Positions 42,306 to 52,494 of a DNA stretch of 64,000 nt are shown here, piece by piece (the first letter of the stretch is position 1; every line of letters starts with the position of its first letter). A program made the position numbers and the translations under genes. Origin of the DNA: Leptospira ilyithenensis (GTDB lineage: Bacteria > Spirochaetota > Leptospiria > Leptospirales > Leptospiraceae). A model generated the notes under the pieces. That model was not told where the DNA came from and did not search any database. It worked only from the letters and a program-made list of their open reading frames with translations. The DNA lies in assembly GCF_004771005.1 (NCBI RefSeq), contig NZ_RQHV01000036.1, positions 124,001-188,000 on the forward strand, in the 5' to 3' direction.

Positions 42306-42803
42306 ATGGCACAAGACCCATCATTTGATATCGTATCCAAAGTAGAAAGACCGGAATTACAAAATGCGATTTCTCAGGCAATGACGGATATTTCCACCAG
42401 ATTTGATTTTAAAGGTTCCAATTCCGAGATCAAATTGCAGGACGAACATATGGTACTTACTTCAGAAAATGAAATCAAACTAAAACAGGTCATCGACGTA
42501 TTGACTACCAAGATGGCGAAGAGGGGAATCAGTCTCCGAGCGTTTGATTTCGAATCCAAAGTGGAACCTGCAACCGGACAAACTGTCCGTCAAAAAGTAA
42601 AGATCCAAAACGGTTTGGACAAAGAACAAACCAAGCAGATCACAAATTTGATCAAGGATGCAAAACTGAAAGTGCAGGTCACGATTCAAGGAGACTCCGT
42701 CCGGGTTGTTGGCAAAAAAAAGGATGACTTGCAAGCAGTGATGCAAGCTGTCCGAAATGCGGATTTTAAGTTTGATGCGAACTTCCAGAACTTTAAGGGC
42801 TAA
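42306..42803 (+). CDS. yajQ: YajQ family nucleotide-binding protein
   Basis: A 165-residue protein matching YajQ throughout: MAQDPSFDIVSKVERPELQN at the N-terminus, RFDFKGSNSEI, and GDSVRVVGKKKDDLQAVM. The two ferredoxin-like domains bind nucleotides, and Xanthomonas members bind cyclic di-GMP; others act as co-regulators or with nucleic acids. Its start is 3 bases after alaS, suggesting co-transcription. Confidence 0.93.
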   Translation: MAQDPSFDIVSKVERPELQNAISQAMTDISTRFDFKGSNSEIKLQDEHMVLTSENEIKLKQVIDVLTTKMAKRGISLRAFDFESKVEPATGQTVRQKVKIQNGLDKEQTKQITNLIKDAKLKVQVTIQGDSVRVVGKKKDDLQAVMQAVRNADFKFDANFQNFKG

Positions 42804-42818
42804 GTTAGATATCTAACT
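42803..42818. repeat. Perfect 16-bp palindrome after yajQ
   Basis: AGTTAGATATCTAACT has no loop and begins on the last base of the yajQ stop codon. It lies between convergent genes; role unknown. Confidence 0.5.
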
Positions 42819-42852
42819 CCCTTACTAAGTTTTGCGAAATCCCGCTTTTGCT

Positions 42853-43542
42853 TTAATGCAGATGAATGATCTTTCGGAAATAATGACTCCAGATATGATA
42901 GGAAAGTCCTATCGAAAAACAAGTGATTGCCGGAAGCCAGATCATTATGATTCCGTATTCCTGGAAAAAATAGGCTCCGAAAAAACTTCCCAATAGAAAT
43001 CCCAGGATTTGGAAAAAATTCATATAAATTCTCCAGGCCTCTACCTCCACTCCTCTCACTTTGTTTCCTAAATAACTTCCGAAGTCAGTCATAATTCCTG
43101 TTAGATGGGTGGTGCGGATAATGCTTCCTCTGTATGTCATTACAATCGCATTTTGAAGTCCGCAAGCGAAAGAAAAAGCATAGGCTCCGATTTCAATTTC
43201 ATTGATATAAAGAAAGGCCCCGAAAATCAAAATAAAAGACTCGATGATAAGAAGCACACCGTAACTGTTTTGTTTCCTGAATTTGACAGATCCGATAAAT
43301 ACGCCCGAGGCAAATGCCCCCAATAAAAAAGTAAATATCAGTAAACCAAGATGGTAGGAAAATACACCTTTGGAAAGTTCGATCGCGAGCGAACTGGCGC
43401 TTCCCGTGACATGAGCTACGGAAGATCCGTGGATTCCCAAAATGGCGATAGAATTGATTAGTCCTGCAGTAGTCACGAGTAGGATAGCGTTTCCTATAAA
43501 AATATATGTATCTGTTTTTGATGTGTTTTTAATTTTTTCCAA
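42853..43542 (-). CDS. DUF1275 (YoaK-like) membrane protein
   Basis: About 229 residues with six membrane helices and the DUF1275 family core: AGLINSIAILG, VTGSASSLA, ACGLQNAIVMTYRGS-I-RTTHLTGIMTD. The TH-TG-x-x-TD motif is the family signature. Function is unknown; possibly transport. I place the start at the TTG at 43542 because AAGGA lies 6-7 bases upstream, in place of an ATG 129 bases further up that would overlap the ftsK promoter region. It is divergent from ftsK. Confidence 0.82.
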   Translation of the reverse strand: MEKIKNTSKTDTYIFIGNAILLVTTAGLINSIAILGIHGSSVAHVTGSASSLAIELSKGVFSYHLGLLIFTFLLGAFASGVFIGSVKFRKQNSYGVLLIIESFILIFGAFLYINEIEIGAYAFSFACGLQNAIVMTYRGSIIRTTHLTGIMTDFGSYLGNKVRGVEVEAWRIYMNFFQILGFLLGSFFGAYFFQEYGIIMIWLPAITCFSIGLSYHIWSHYFRKIIHLH

Positions 43543-43630
43543 TGTTCTTCCTTTGTTTTTTTTAGACTTTCCCGGTCGGGTAGGTGGCTTTTTTTCCCTG
43601 CTATGTCTCGAAACATCCGATAGTTTGGAT

Positions 43631-46486
43631 ATGGACAACAAAGAGAAAGCCATACCCAAATGGAATGCCATTCGCCAGGATTTTACTCCTTATATTCTGG
43701 TTTTTCTTGGTGTTTTTTTACTTTTATCCCTTTTTTCTTTTACGGAAACGGAGGATGGAACTGGTGCCAACTGGTTTGGCAGAATTGGCTATTATGTTTC
43801 TTTCACTCTATTTTATCTTCTAGGAAAATCATCCTTTTTACTCGCCGGATTTTCCCTTATCCTCGGAGTGATTTCTTTTAAAAATCCCGAGTTTGATCGT
43901 TTGGGAAAGGCACTGTTTTTTCCTTTGTTTATCATCGGTTCTTCCGTTGCTTTGAACGTTCTGGAAACACCTCTTGGTCAGTTAGGTGACGGTGGTGGAG
44001 TGTTCGGTCAGTTTTTTTCCTGGGTTTTGAATTATCTGTTCGGAGAAACCGGGCGCATCATTGTAGTTTTCTTTTTGTTTTTATATTCCGCAGTGATCTG
44101 GTTGGAAGATTCCACTTGGAATTTCACTTTAGGCAAATTGCAATCTTTTGCAAATGTTATGTATAAAGGATTCGGTGGAACCCGCGACCTTAGCCATTGG
44201 AAACTTCCCAGTTTTCTAAACGGGACTATTGTCCCCGAAGCTTTCCCGGCCAAACCTATTTTCGGGGAAGACATTCATTCGAAAAAATGGTTCGAAAGAA
44301 AATTGGAATCTGAAATAGACACTGTTTCCGGGAAACAGGAATCTATGATTTGGGAAGACGAAGAACCGGCGGAATTTCCTTTTCCCAAAGAAACAAAGAA
44401 AGCCGAAACCCAAAAATTGATTTATAAAAATACTTCCTTGTATGAGGGATTTTTTGAAGAATCCGGAGACAGTTTTCGATTTCACAAAACATCTGTCAGT
44501 TTGCAAAAGAAATTACGTACGGAGAGTTTTCTTCCCGATGCATTCAAAATCAAAGTCAGCGATTTCCGAGGTTTGGCAGTTCCTGAAATCATAGAAGAAG
44601 TCGTTGCCCTTCCTTTGTATCCGTTTTCGCAAAAGTCGGAAACAAATATTGTTTCCGAGACACTTGAATCCAAGTTTCCCGAACTAAGTTCCGGCTCTTC
44701 CTTACACAAACCGATTTCCAAATTCAGCTTTGATGATATTGACCTTTATCCGGGCCGCCAAACAAAGGAATCCGTTTTGGAATTGGATACGAAAGATTTG
44801 GAAGAGGGCGTAGAACCTTTGAACGAAGTAGAGGATGATGTCTTATCTCTACCGATTAGTGTCCAGGAAGAAGAAGAATGGGAAGAAGAGTTTCCAACGG
44901 TAGAATCCGAGATAGATGATTCTGTCGATTACGATGAAGTGGAAGCTTCCGAAGATGAGGAAGAGGATGAAATTCCTTCCAATGTTTACGCTTTGGAAAA
45001 ACCGAAGGCAAAGCCTAAGAAGGAAGAGAAAAAAGAATTCGCAATGGGTTCCATGGTTCCCATTATCAAATTGAAAAAGGGATCTTATTATATTTCTCCG
45101 AAGCTACTAGCTGATCATAAACAATCTCCTTCTTTTACGGCAAAATTCGATTCCGAATTGGAAACGGTAGGTCGTAAGATAGAAGAGATCATCGGTTATT
45201 ACGGGATTGAGTCCAAAGTGATTGCCCGGGAACGAGGGCCGATCATTACCCGCTACGAACTTACCATTCCTCACGGAATCAAACTCAGTCGGATCACTTC
45301 TCTCTCCGATGAATTGAAACTTCATTTGGCAGTGAAAAATATACGCATCGTAGCACCTATCCCCGGTAAGTCGTCGATCGGAATTGAAGTTCCCAATATC
45401 CATAGGGAAGATGTGTTTTTATCCGAGATTTTAAAAGAATCCATCCTTCAAAACAAAACCAAGGATCTTACCATTGCCATCGGCAAGGATATTTCCGGTA
45501 AAACTGTGATCATCGATCTTGCAAAACTTCCTCACTTGCTTGTGGCAGGAACTACAGGATCGGGTAAATCGGTAAGTTTGAACTCGATGATTACCAGTTT
45601 GATTTGTACACGTTCTCCCGAAGAAGTTCGTTTTATCATGATCGATCCTAAGATGGTGGAGATGACTCTTTACGAGGACATTCCTCATCTACTAATGCCT
45701 GTTATTACTGATCCCAAAAAGGCGACGAAGGCATTGTCCTGGGCGATCCAGGAAATGGAGTCCCGCTATCAAATGGTATCTCAATTGAAGAGTAGGGATT
45801 TCAAAAGTTATAATGACAAAGTGGAAGAATTCGCCCATAAAAAAGGTTATCAAAAATTTCCTTATATAGTGATCTTTATCGATGAGCTTGCGGATTTGAT
45901 GATGGTTTCCGGGAAAGATCTGGAAGACCAGATCACCCGGATTTCCCAAAAATCAAGAGCGGTCGGGATTCACCTGGTCATGGCCACCCAAAGACCGTCT
46001 GTGGATGTGATCACCGGACTCATCAAAGCCAACTGTCCTGCGAGAGTAGCATTCCATGTGGCACAAAAAACGGATTCCCGGACAATTTTAGATACGAACG
46101 GTGCCGAATCCCTTCTCGGAAAAGGGGATTTTTTATATCGTTCTCCCACTTCCGCCGACCTAACCCGAATCCAGGCGCCTTACATCGAAGAGAAGGAAAT
46201 CGAAGCCATTGTGGAAGAAGCAAAAAAACAAGGTGCTCCGGCTTATGTAGAAATGAACTGGGATGAGGAAGGAAATACCGAATCAGGCTCGGAAGAGGAT
46301 GAAGAGCTATTTGATGAGGCTTGGAATATTGTAGTTTCCGAGAAAAAAGCGAGTGCTAGTTACCTCCAGAGAAGAATGAGGATCGGCTATAATAAAGCGG
46401 CGAGACTTATGGAGCTTATGGAAATGCGTGGCTATGTTTCGCCGCAAATTGGCTCAAAACCCAGAGAAATCCTTCGTTCAGCGTAA
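43631..46486 (+). CDS. ftsK: DNA translocase FtsK/SpoIIIE
   Basis: About 951 residues. Four N-terminal membrane helices (about 20-170) anchor it at the septum; a long acidic linker (about 230-470, including runs of Glu/Asp) follows. The motor (about 520-880) has Walker [13 protein letters not shown] and Walker [14 protein letters not shown], and a C-terminal gamma winged helix (about 885-945, [12 protein letters not shown]) that reads KOPS-type DNA signals. It pumps chromosome ends into daughter cells and activates XerCD. The ATG at 43631 is used; the longer frame upstream lies in the divergent gene's leader. Confidence 0.93.
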   Translation: MDNKEKAIPKWNAIRQDFTPYILVFLGVFLLLSLFSFTETEDGTGANWFGRIGYYVSFTLFYLLGKSSFLLAGFSLILGVISFKNPEFDRLGKALFFPLFIIGSSVALNVLETPLGQLGDGGGVFGQFFSWVLNYLFGETGRIIVVFFLFLYSAVIWLEDSTWNFTLGKLQSFANVMYKGFGGTRDLSHWKLPSFLNGTIVPEAFPAKPIFGEDIHSKKWFERKLESEIDTVSGKQESMIWEDEEPAEFPFPKETKKAETQKLIYKNTSLYEGFFEESGDSFRFHKTSVSLQKKLRTESFLPDAFKIKVSDFRGLAVPEIIEEVVALPLYPFSQKSETNIVSETLESKFPELSSGSSLHKPISKFSFDDIDLYPGRQTKESVLELDTKDLEEGVEPLNEVEDDVLSLPISVQEEEEWEEEFPTVESEIDDSVDYDEVEASEDEEEDEIPSNVYALEKPKAKPKKEEKKEFAMGSMVPIIKLKKGSYYISPKLLADHKQSPSFTAKFDSELETVGRKIEEIIGYYGIESKVIARERGPIITRYELTIPHGIKLSRITSLSDELKLHLAVKNIRIVAPIPGKSSIGIEVPNIHREDVFLSEILKESILQNKTKDLTIAIGKDISGKTVIIDLAKLPHLLVAGTTGSGKSVSLNSMITSLICTRSPEEVRFIMIDPKMVEMTLYEDIPHLLMPVITDPKKATKALSWAIQEMESRYQMVSQLKSRDFKSYNDKVEEFAHKKGYQKFPYIVIFIDELADLMMVSGKDLEDQITRISQKSRAVGIHLVMATQRPSVDVITGLIKANCPARVAFHVAQKTDSRTILDTNGAESLLGKGDFLYRSPTSADLTRIQAPYIEEKEIEAIVEEAKKQGAPAYVEMNWDEEGNTESGSEEDEELFDEAWNIVVSEKKASASYLQRRMRIGYNKAARLMELMEMRGYVSPQIGSKPREILRSA

Positions 46487-46526
46487 ATCATCGACAAGTG
46501 AGGCTTTCTTGAAAAACTGGGAAACT

Positions 46527-47240
46527 ATGAAAGTTCGTATCGGCCTTGTCTTTGTGTGCCTACTCGTTTGGTTTCCTATTTTTCCCCAAACAGGACCTGC
46601 GCATAATTGGCATTCCCCTTCGGAAGTAGTCAAAAAAATCAAAAAGAAATTTTCCGAAATCAATTCCTATTCCGCTGATTTCCAGATCAAGAGCGTAGAG
46701 AATAAAAAAGAAAAAACAATGCGGGGAAAGTCTCTTTATAAGAGACCGGGAAAGATCCGCTACAATTTCAACGAACCGGAAGGGGATGAAATCGTATCGG
46801 ACGGCAAAACTCTATATATCTTTATCAAGAGGTTAGGTGCCGTCGGCAAACAGGACTTAAGTTTAGATAAGAAAAATTCCTCAGGCGCACTTTTTACAAC
46901 CAACAGCGCCGACGGATTGTCCCGTTTGTTCCGCAAATACCATTATAAATTCGACGCTATCGAACAACCTAGAATCGTCTTTGAAAAAGACCCTACCAAA
47001 TACTTTGTTTTGGAATTGGACCAAAGGGAAAAGATCGGCGGATTTGAAAAAATGAAGTTGTTTGTGGATTCGGAGTCCTATCTGATCAAAAGAGCGGTTG
47101 CAACAGACGGACGCGGCAAAGAAACTACAATTGCATTTTCTAATATTAATTTTGAAGAAGAGATTCAGGATGGAGTGTTTAATTTTCACATGAGTGGAAA
47201 TGCAAAGATAGTAAACAATCCATTGGTTTCTGAGAACTAA
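46527..47240 (+). CDS. lolA: Outer-membrane lipoprotein carrier protein LolA-like
   Basis: A 237-residue periplasmic protein that would ferry lipoproteins from the inner to the outer membrane. A signal peptide ([19 protein letters not shown], cleaved about residue 20) precedes the LolA beta-barrel fold: the family segments [39 protein letters not shown] and a later [13 protein letters not shown]. The chosen ATG lies after the ftsK stop; an upstream in-frame start would overlap ftsK and destroy the signal peptide. It is followed by a RodZ-like gene 23 bases later. Confidence 0.83.
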   Translation: MKVRIGLVFVCLLVWFPIFPQTGPAHNWHSPSEVVKKIKKKFSEINSYSADFQIKSVENKKEKTMRGKSLYKRPGKIRYNFNEPEGDEIVSDGKTLYIFIKRLGAVGKQDLSLDKKNSSGALFTTNSADGLSRLFRKYHYKFDAIEQPRIVFEKDPTKYFVLELDQREKIGGFEKMKLFVDSESYLIKRAVATDGRGKETTIAFSNINFEEEIQDGVFNFHMSGNAKIVNNPLVSEN

Positions 47241-47263
47241 TCCCTGTTAAGAGGAAAAACGTT

Positions 47264-48361
47264 TTGAATACGAAAAGAGTAGGCCAGATCATAAAAGAAG
47301 CCAGAGAAGAAAAAAAACTCTCTGTAAAAGATGTAGCTAAAGATACGAATATCGCAGCGAAATACATCATTGCCCTGGAAACGGAAGATTATTCCCAGTT
47401 TCCTGCGGAAACATTCGCACTTGGATTCCTAAAAAATTACGCCAGTTATTTGAAATTGGACACTGCGATGTTATTGAATTTATATCGCGGGGAACAAATA
47501 GAAGAATCACAAGCACCTCTGGAAGAACTCACCCGACCTACGACTTCCAGTTTTACTTTGGATCGCAACAAACTTATCACGATCGTTTCCGTAGCCTTGT
47601 TTGTTATCTCGGCTTATATCATCTACTTAAGCTTTCAAGAATCGGGCAGTTCCATTGCTGACGAAGAAACAACTACTTCTTCTTCGGAATCCACCCCCGT
47701 TTCTTCTGCGGAAATTCCTTCGGGAATCAATTTTGTATCTCAAAGTGTTCCTGAAAACGCGAGTGTTCCTTTTATCCTAACAGAGGATAGGGGAGTATCT
47801 TTCAGCGTAAACAATCAACAATGCAAGATGTTCATTAAGGGAGTACAAGGCGGCAAAGCCATCATCGGATTCAATATTTTTCCTGAAAAGAACGTGTATA
47901 GTTTTCAATCCGCAGAAGGAGAAGAAACCGTTCTTTCTTATAAAATAGCGGAACTTTCCGCTCTTCGTCGCGATATCAGAGTTGTTACACAAGCGGTCAC
48001 TGAAAAATCAGCAAAGGTCCTTGTGACTCTCAAAGAAGAAAGGGAAGGAGTCGCTTCCAAACCGGTAGGGGATGTTCCCATCCAAGTGACATTATTTTTC
48101 TCTAAGCCTAGTTATGTGGAATTCGTAATCGACGGTCAAATGGGAGAAAGGGGACTGGTTTCTGCTGGCGAAGTGAAACATCTGGAAGCAAGAGACCGAC
48201 TTGAAATGAAAGTAGGCGACGGCGGTGCCGTAGAGATGGTTCAAAATGGAAAAGAAAGATCCGTTCTCGGCAAACCGGGCAAACTAGTGAAAAAGATATT
48301 TATACGTAAACAAAATCCTTATGATTCCACTCAGTCCATCATTGGGGAGTTAGGCGAATAG
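47264..48361 (+). CDS. RodZ-like membrane protein with N-terminal helix-turn-helix
   Basis: A 365-residue protein: a cytoplasmic HTH_25 domain (about 5-70, with [20 protein letters not shown] and [23 protein letters not shown]), one membrane helix (about 105-125), a Ser/Thr-rich linker and a periplasmic C-terminal domain of DUF4115 type. RodZ links MreB filaments to the wall synthesis machinery. The start is TTG, supported by AAGAGG 8-10 bases upstream. The C-terminal part is longer than in typical RodZ. rimO starts 1 base after the stop. Confidence 0.8.
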   Translation: MNTKRVGQIIKEAREEKKLSVKDVAKDTNIAAKYIIALETEDYSQFPAETFALGFLKNYASYLKLDTAMLLNLYRGEQIEESQAPLEELTRPTTSSFTLDRNKLITIVSVALFVISAYIIYLSFQESGSSIADEETTTSSSESTPVSSAEIPSGINFVSQSVPENASVPFILTEDRGVSFSVNNQQCKMFIKGVQGGKAIIGFNIFPEKNVYSFQSAEGEETVLSYKIAELSALRRDIRVVTQAVTEKSAKVLVTLKEEREGVASKPVGDVPIQVTLFFSKPSYVEFVIDGQMGERGLVSAGEVKHLEARDRLEMKVGDGGAVEMVQNGKERSVLGKPGKLVKKIFIRKQNPYDSTQSIIGELGE

Positions 48362-48362
48362 A

Positions 48363-49709
48363 ATGCCGAAAATCAAGGAAAAGGAAGAGATTCTCCCTAA
48401 GTCGTTTTATATTACGACTCTGGGATGTCCGAAAAACACCGTAGACTCCATGAGCATGCACCAGTCTCTTTTGAAAGAGGGACTGCTTCCTGCAAACGAT
48501 CCTGAGGCGAGTGATTTTCACCTGATCAATACTTGTACTTTTATCCAAGACGCAACGAAGGAAACCATTCAAACGATACTTGATTCCATCGATTTGAAAA
48601 AAAAAAATAAACAAAAACTGGTAGTAGTCGGATGTTTTGCCGAACGTGCAGGCAAAGAAATCTCCGACGATTTGCCGGAAGTGGATCTTCATTTCGGAAC
48701 AGGTAAATACGATCAAGCCGGAGATATTCTTAAAAAGACCTTCCCGCTTGATTTCAAAGAGATCAAAGAATTCAATGAAGATATTCTGGAAAGACTCACT
48801 CTTTCCAATTCCATTGAAAATTATTCCAAACCGTATTCTTATGTAAAAATTTCCGACGGATGCAATCGTGGTTGCCATTTTTGCATCATTCCGAATCTGC
48901 GAGGCAAGTTCCGGGATTCTTCCGAAGAATCAGTGTTAAGCGACACGCGTCGGGCAGTTGCTGCCGGAGCCAAGGAAATTGCACTTGTTTCCCAAGACAC
49001 AGTATTCTATGGAAAAGATACGGACAAGCTACTCCAATTGATCGAGTCCGTTTCCGAAGTGGAAGGACTTCAGATTTTAAGATTGTTATACCTCTATCCA
49101 GATAAAAAAATGGAAAGACTTTTGGATCTTTACGGCAAAATCGATAAGATCGCACCTTACCTGGAATCTCCCCTTCAGCATGTATCCAAATCCGTTTTGA
49201 AATCCATGAACCGGACCGGAGAATATTCCTATTTCAAATCTTTGTTTGAAAAAGCAAGATCGGTGAAACCCGGACTTGAGATCCGCACTTCTTTTATCTT
49301 GGGTTTTCCGGGAGAAACTACGGCTGACGTGGATGAAATCATCCGATTCATTCAAGATGTAAAACCGGAGAAAGTAAATTTATTTCCTTATTCTCCCCAG
49401 GAAGGAACCAAAGGTTTCGATTTGGAAGGCAAACTCAAAGACAAAGAAATTTCCAAACGGGTGAATTTGGTCAGAGATGTTTATCTGGAAGTTTTAAAAG
49501 ACACTCATCAGTCCAGGATTGGCAAAATTTATCCGGCGATTGTCGATGAAGTTACGGAAGAGGGAGCAATTGTTCGCAGATTTCAAGATGCACCTGAGAT
49601 TGACGAAGTTGTTTTTGTAGAAGATCGAAATTTACGAGTCGGCCAAATCGGAAATGTGAAAGTAGAATCCTTTTTCGAATTGGATATGGCAGGTTCTTGG
49701 ATAGCTTGA
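48363..49709 (+). CDS. rimO: Ribosomal protein S12 methylthiotransferase RimO
   Basis: A 448-residue radical SAM methylthiotransferase that adds a methylthio group to an Asp of ribosomal protein S12. The N-terminal MTTase domain has the three cluster cysteines in TLGCPKN, NTCTF and VGCFAER; the radical SAM motif is C-x3-C-x2-C in DGCNRGCHFC, followed by PNLRGKFRSRS-like sequence; a C-terminal TRAM domain ends the protein. RimO is distinguished from MiaB by FCIIP and the ...RHLP/LYLYPDK type region. Stop overlaps the pgsA ATG (TGATG). Confidence 0.93.
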   Translation: MPKIKEKEEILPKSFYITTLGCPKNTVDSMSMHQSLLKEGLLPANDPEASDFHLINTCTFIQDATKETIQTILDSIDLKKKNKQKLVVVGCFAERAGKEISDDLPEVDLHFGTGKYDQAGDILKKTFPLDFKEIKEFNEDILERLTLSNSIENYSKPYSYVKISDGCNRGCHFCIIPNLRGKFRDSSEESVLSDTRRAVAAGAKEIALVSQDTVFYGKDTDKLLQLIESVSEVEGLQILRLLYLYPDKKMERLLDLYGKIDKIAPYLESPLQHVSKSVLKSMNRTGEYSYFKSLFEKARSVKPGLEIRTSFILGFPGETTADVDEIIRFIQDVKPEKVNLFPYSPQEGTKGFDLEGKLKDKEISKRVNLVRDVYLEVLKDTHQSRIGKIYPAIVDEVTEEGAIVRRFQDAPEIDEVVFVEDRNLRVGQIGNVKVESFFELDMAGSWIA

Positions 49710-50455
49710 TGGAAGACTGGAAAACAATAGCAAATATACCGAATTTACTTACCGTACTCAGAGTCCTCGCGCTTCCTTTTTTTATTTTTGCGCTCTTTCA
49801 AAAGGAAATCAATTATCAGATTTTCGCTTTTGTTCTGTTTGCATTGGCATCTATCACTGATTTGGTGGACGGGTACTTGGCGCGCAAATGGAATCAGCAA
49901 ACCGAGTTTGGAAAATTTTTAGATCCGCTTGCTGACAAGTTTTTGGTGATCGGTTGTTTCGTTACGTTTTTATTCATCCATGAACCGATTGAAGTCTGGA
50001 TGGTTGTACTGATCATCGGCCGGGATATGCTGATTACTTTTTTGCGTTATATTGCAGTGCGTTCAGGATCTTCTTTGCGAACCACAATGATGGGAAAAGT
50101 AAAAACCGCATTTCAAATGGGAGCGATTCTGATCATTCTAGTTATCTTTATGCTGATCTCCGGCAAAAGAAGAGCGATGATCAATGATATGTATTCGTTA
50201 GGCAGAACTGCCGGACTTAGCACTTTTGAAATCGCTTCTGCCAATGCGCACGGATTCGTGGATCTTATCAGTTCTGAAAAAGAAAAAGAAAGCTCCGAGA
50301 TTTTCACATCCATCGCCTCTTTCGTTCCTTACTTCGGAATGTTATTCACTACGATCATTACTGTGATTTCAGGGCTTCGTTATATTTTTACCAATTACAA
50401 GTTGCTTGGTTTTTCCAATTTGAGAAGGGTTTTTTATGACAGAATTAAATCTTAG
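49709..50455 (+). CDS. pgsA: CDP-diacylglycerol-glycerol-3-phosphate 3-phosphatidyltransferase-like
   Basis: A 248-residue inner-membrane enzyme with the CDP-alcohol phosphotransferase motif D-x2-DG-x2-AR-x8-G-x3-D-x3-D clearly present (DLVDGYLARKW through GKFLDPLADK). PgsA makes phosphatidylglycerol phosphate. It is longer than the usual 180-200 residues because of about 55 extra, mostly soluble residues (around 145-200) before the last helices. Start overlaps the rimO stop; trpD begins 20 bases before this stop. The substrate could be another alcohol, but the context and motif favour PgsA. Confidence 0.85.
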   Translation: MEDWKTIANIPNLLTVLRVLALPFFIFALFQKEINYQIFAFVLFALASITDLVDGYLARKWNQQTEFGKFLDPLADKFLVIGCFVTFLFIHEPIEVWMVVLIIGRDMLITFLRYIAVRSGSSLRTTMMGKVKTAFQMGAILIILVIFMLISGKRRAMINDMYSLGRTAGLSTFEIASANAHGFVDLISSEKEKESSEIFTSIASFVPYFGMLFTTIITVISGLRYIFTNYKLLGFSNLRRVFYDRIKS

Positions 50456-51482
50456 GGAAATTTTAAACAAAACCATTTCGAAAGCTCATTTAACAAAAGA
50501 AGAATCAAAATTCTTCCTGAATGAAGTAATGAATGGCAAAGTTTCCGAGATTTTACTCGCTTCCTTTCTCACCGCATTGAAACAAAAAGGAGAAACCTTA
50601 GAAGAGTTAGTCGGTTTTGTTTCCGCAATGCGGGAAAATGCGGAAAAACCTTCCTCAGAGTTCGATTTTGATTTTATAGATACTTGTGGAACGGGGGGAG
50701 ACGGGAGAGGATCTTTCAATATCTCCACTCTTTCCGCATTCACTTTGGCAACTCTCGGCGCCAAGGTAGCAAAACATGGAAACAGATCCGTTTCTTCTCT
50801 TTCCGGTTCCTCCGATATTTTGCAGTCCGTAGGATACAATTTCGAAAAACCGAAAGAAGAGTTGGAGGCGGAATTCGCCCGGACCGGCTTTGTATTTTTA
50901 TTTGCCCCTGCTTGGCATCCTTCCATGAAGTATGCGGGTCCTGTGAGAAAAGAGCTAGGCTTTCGCACTTTTTTCAATCTGATTGGGCCTCTTTCCAACC
51001 CGTTCCGGCCTGCATTCCAGGTTGTCGGGGTCTATGACAAAGCTTTACTTACCGTTGTCTCGGGGATTCTTAAGGAACTGGGGAGCAAACGATCCATTGT
51101 CTGCCACTCAGAAGACGGACTGGACGAATTTTCCATTTTTGCGCCGACCGATTATTGTTATTTTGACGGGGAAACCATCCAAAGTTTGCGTTTTGACCCA
51201 AAATCCCTTCCTTTGAAAAAACAGATTGAACCGGGGGAAGTCTTTGCTAATTCTAAAGAAGATTCCTTTCGCCTTTTTTCGGAAGTTTTATCAGGAAAGG
51301 AAACTTCAGGAACCGATATGGTGGCTTTGAATGCCGGAGCAGGACTTTTTGTTTTGAACCGAGTAGGAAGTATAGAAGAAGGTTTCGGGCTCGCCAAGCA
51401 GTCGATTTTAGAGAAAAAAGTTCTCAAATTCACTCAGGAAACATTGAATTTAACCTTAGCTGTTTCATCTTTGGACAAATAG
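50436..51482 (+). CDS. trpD: Anthranilate phosphoribosyltransferase
   Basis: A 348-residue enzyme of tryptophan synthesis that joins anthranilate to PRPP. Signature segments: DTCGTGGDGRGSFNIST, KHGNRSVSSLSGSSD and the glycine-rich PRPP-binding loop, then RKELGFRTFFNLIGPLSNPF. The gene is isolated from other trp genes here; it starts within the end of pgsA (20-base overlap) and runs into yajC with 6 bases between. Confidence 0.95.
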   Translation: MTELNLREILNKTISKAHLTKEESKFFLNEVMNGKVSEILLASFLTALKQKGETLEELVGFVSAMRENAEKPSSEFDFDFIDTCGTGGDGRGSFNISTLSAFTLATLGAKVAKHGNRSVSSLSGSSDILQSVGYNFEKPKEELEAEFARTGFVFLFAPAWHPSMKYAGPVRKELGFRTFFNLIGPLSNPFRPAFQVVGVYDKALLTVVSGILKELGSKRSIVCHSEDGLDEFSIFAPTDYCYFDGETIQSLRFDPKSLPLKKQIEPGEVFANSKEDSFRLFSEVLSGKETSGTDMVALNAGAGLFVLNRVGSIEEGFGLAKQSILEKKVLKFTQETLNLTLAVSSLDK

Positions 51483-51488
51483 ATAATT

Positions 51489-51818
51489 ATGTATACAATC
51501 CAATTACTCGCATCCTCATTTTTCTTCTTCGCGCAAGACGCAGGAGCAGATAGTACAAAGTCTTCTTTTCAAACACTTCTGATCATTCCGATCATGTTAG
51601 TTGCCATGTATTTTCTTGTGATTCTTCCCAATAAAAAGGAAGATAAAAAAAGAAAAGAAATGATCGCAAATTTGCAAAAAGGCGACACAGTAGTGACCAA
51701 TAGCGGACTCCACGGAAAGATCGTGGAGTTCAAAGACAATAATGAAACAGTTGTTATTAGCATCAGCGCAAATACGAATGTTACATTTGAAACTTCCGCA
51801 ATTCAAAAAAAGAAATAG
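51489..51818 (+). CDS. yajC: Preprotein translocase accessory subunit YajC
   Basis: A 109-residue inner-membrane protein: a signal-like N-terminal segment, one membrane helix (about 28-48, LLIIPIMLVAMYFLVILPN) and a basic cytoplasmic domain (KKEDKKRKEMIANLQKGDTV, then VTNSGLHGKIVEF). YajC forms a complex with SecD and SecF. The ATG start follows trpD by 6 bases; the next gene starts 3 bases later. Confidence 0.92.
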   Translation: MYTIQLLASSFFFFAQDAGADSTKSSFQTLLIIPIMLVAMYFLVILPNKKEDKKRKEMIANLQKGDTVVTNSGLHGKIVEFKDNNETVVISISANTNVTFETSAIQKKK

Positions 51819-51821
51819 TTA

Positions 51822-52472
51822 ATGAAAAACTCCTTTGTCACAATCTTGCTAACATTTGCTATCGCATGGCAGATTATGGCACAGGACTCTCTAGATTTTT
51901 TGGATAAGGTAAACGACAAACCGAAGTCGGCTACTACCGTAAAACAGAAAGAAGAAGCGACCACCACTGTTACCAAAAAGGTTACAGACAAGGCTGTCGC
52001 TACTACCCCTACCAAGAAAAAAAGATCGAAGAAAAAAAATAGCAAAGCGGCTTCTCTAGCCACTGAAACAAATGCAAATTTAAATTCCAATCCTGTCCAA
52101 ACCAATTCCACTCAGACAGCGGTAGTTCCTGTAAACCCGGAACCGAAAAATGTTTCCGAGCCTGCCCAGAAAGTAGAGGAAGAGGTTTCCGTATCAGGTC
52201 TCTGGATTGATCCGAAGATTTATGTGGAACCGGACGGACTCCCCGGTTTTGGCGGGGATGCTACCTTAGTCCGTTCTCCAAGCTCCAATGACAAATCATT
52301 GGGCAATTCCGGGTCGACAACTGTAAACAAACCATTGTTTAGTTTCTCCGAATTTTTTGATAAATACAAAAAAGCAATGTTGATTCTTGGTTTTATCATT
52401 CTATTTGCATTCTATAGATTGCGAATGGCAAGACCTAGCTCAAGTTCCAACAACCGCCCGTATAGAAGATAA
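51822..52472 (+). CDS. Unrecognised membrane protein between yajC and secD
   Basis: The 216-residue protein begins with a signal peptide (MKNSFVTILLTFAIAWQIMA, cleaved about residue 20). Residues 20-140 are low complexity, rich in Thr, Lys, Val, Asn and Pro; residues 140-180 are more ordinary (WIDPKIYVEPDGLPGFGG). A single membrane helix (about 183-200) and a short basic tail end it. This would give a periplasmic body with the C-terminus in the cytoplasm. I recognise no family; some FliO-like proteins share this layout. Tight spacing (3 bases after yajC, 22 before the likely secD start) makes a link with the Sec accessory complex plausible. Confidence 0.8.
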   Translation: MKNSFVTILLTFAIAWQIMAQDSLDFLDKVNDKPKSATTVKQKEEATTTVTKKVTDKAVATTPTKKKRSKKKNSKAASLATETNANLNSNPVQTNSTQTAVVPVNPEPKNVSEPAQKVEEEVSVSGLWIDPKIYVEPDGLPGFGGDATLVRSPSSNDKSLGNSGSTTVNKPLFSFSEFFDKYKKAMLILGFIILFAFYRLRMARPSSSSNNRPYRR

Positions 52473-52494
52473 TTTTACTTTAGGAGCATATCGT

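Noticed and set aside
42803..42818. 16-bp palindrome after yajQ as an operator
   Set aside because: Perfect but short and loopless, at convergent gene ends; no promoter is near. Listed as a repeat only.
50436..51482. trp operon
   Set aside because: Only trpD is present; neighbours are pgsA and yajC.
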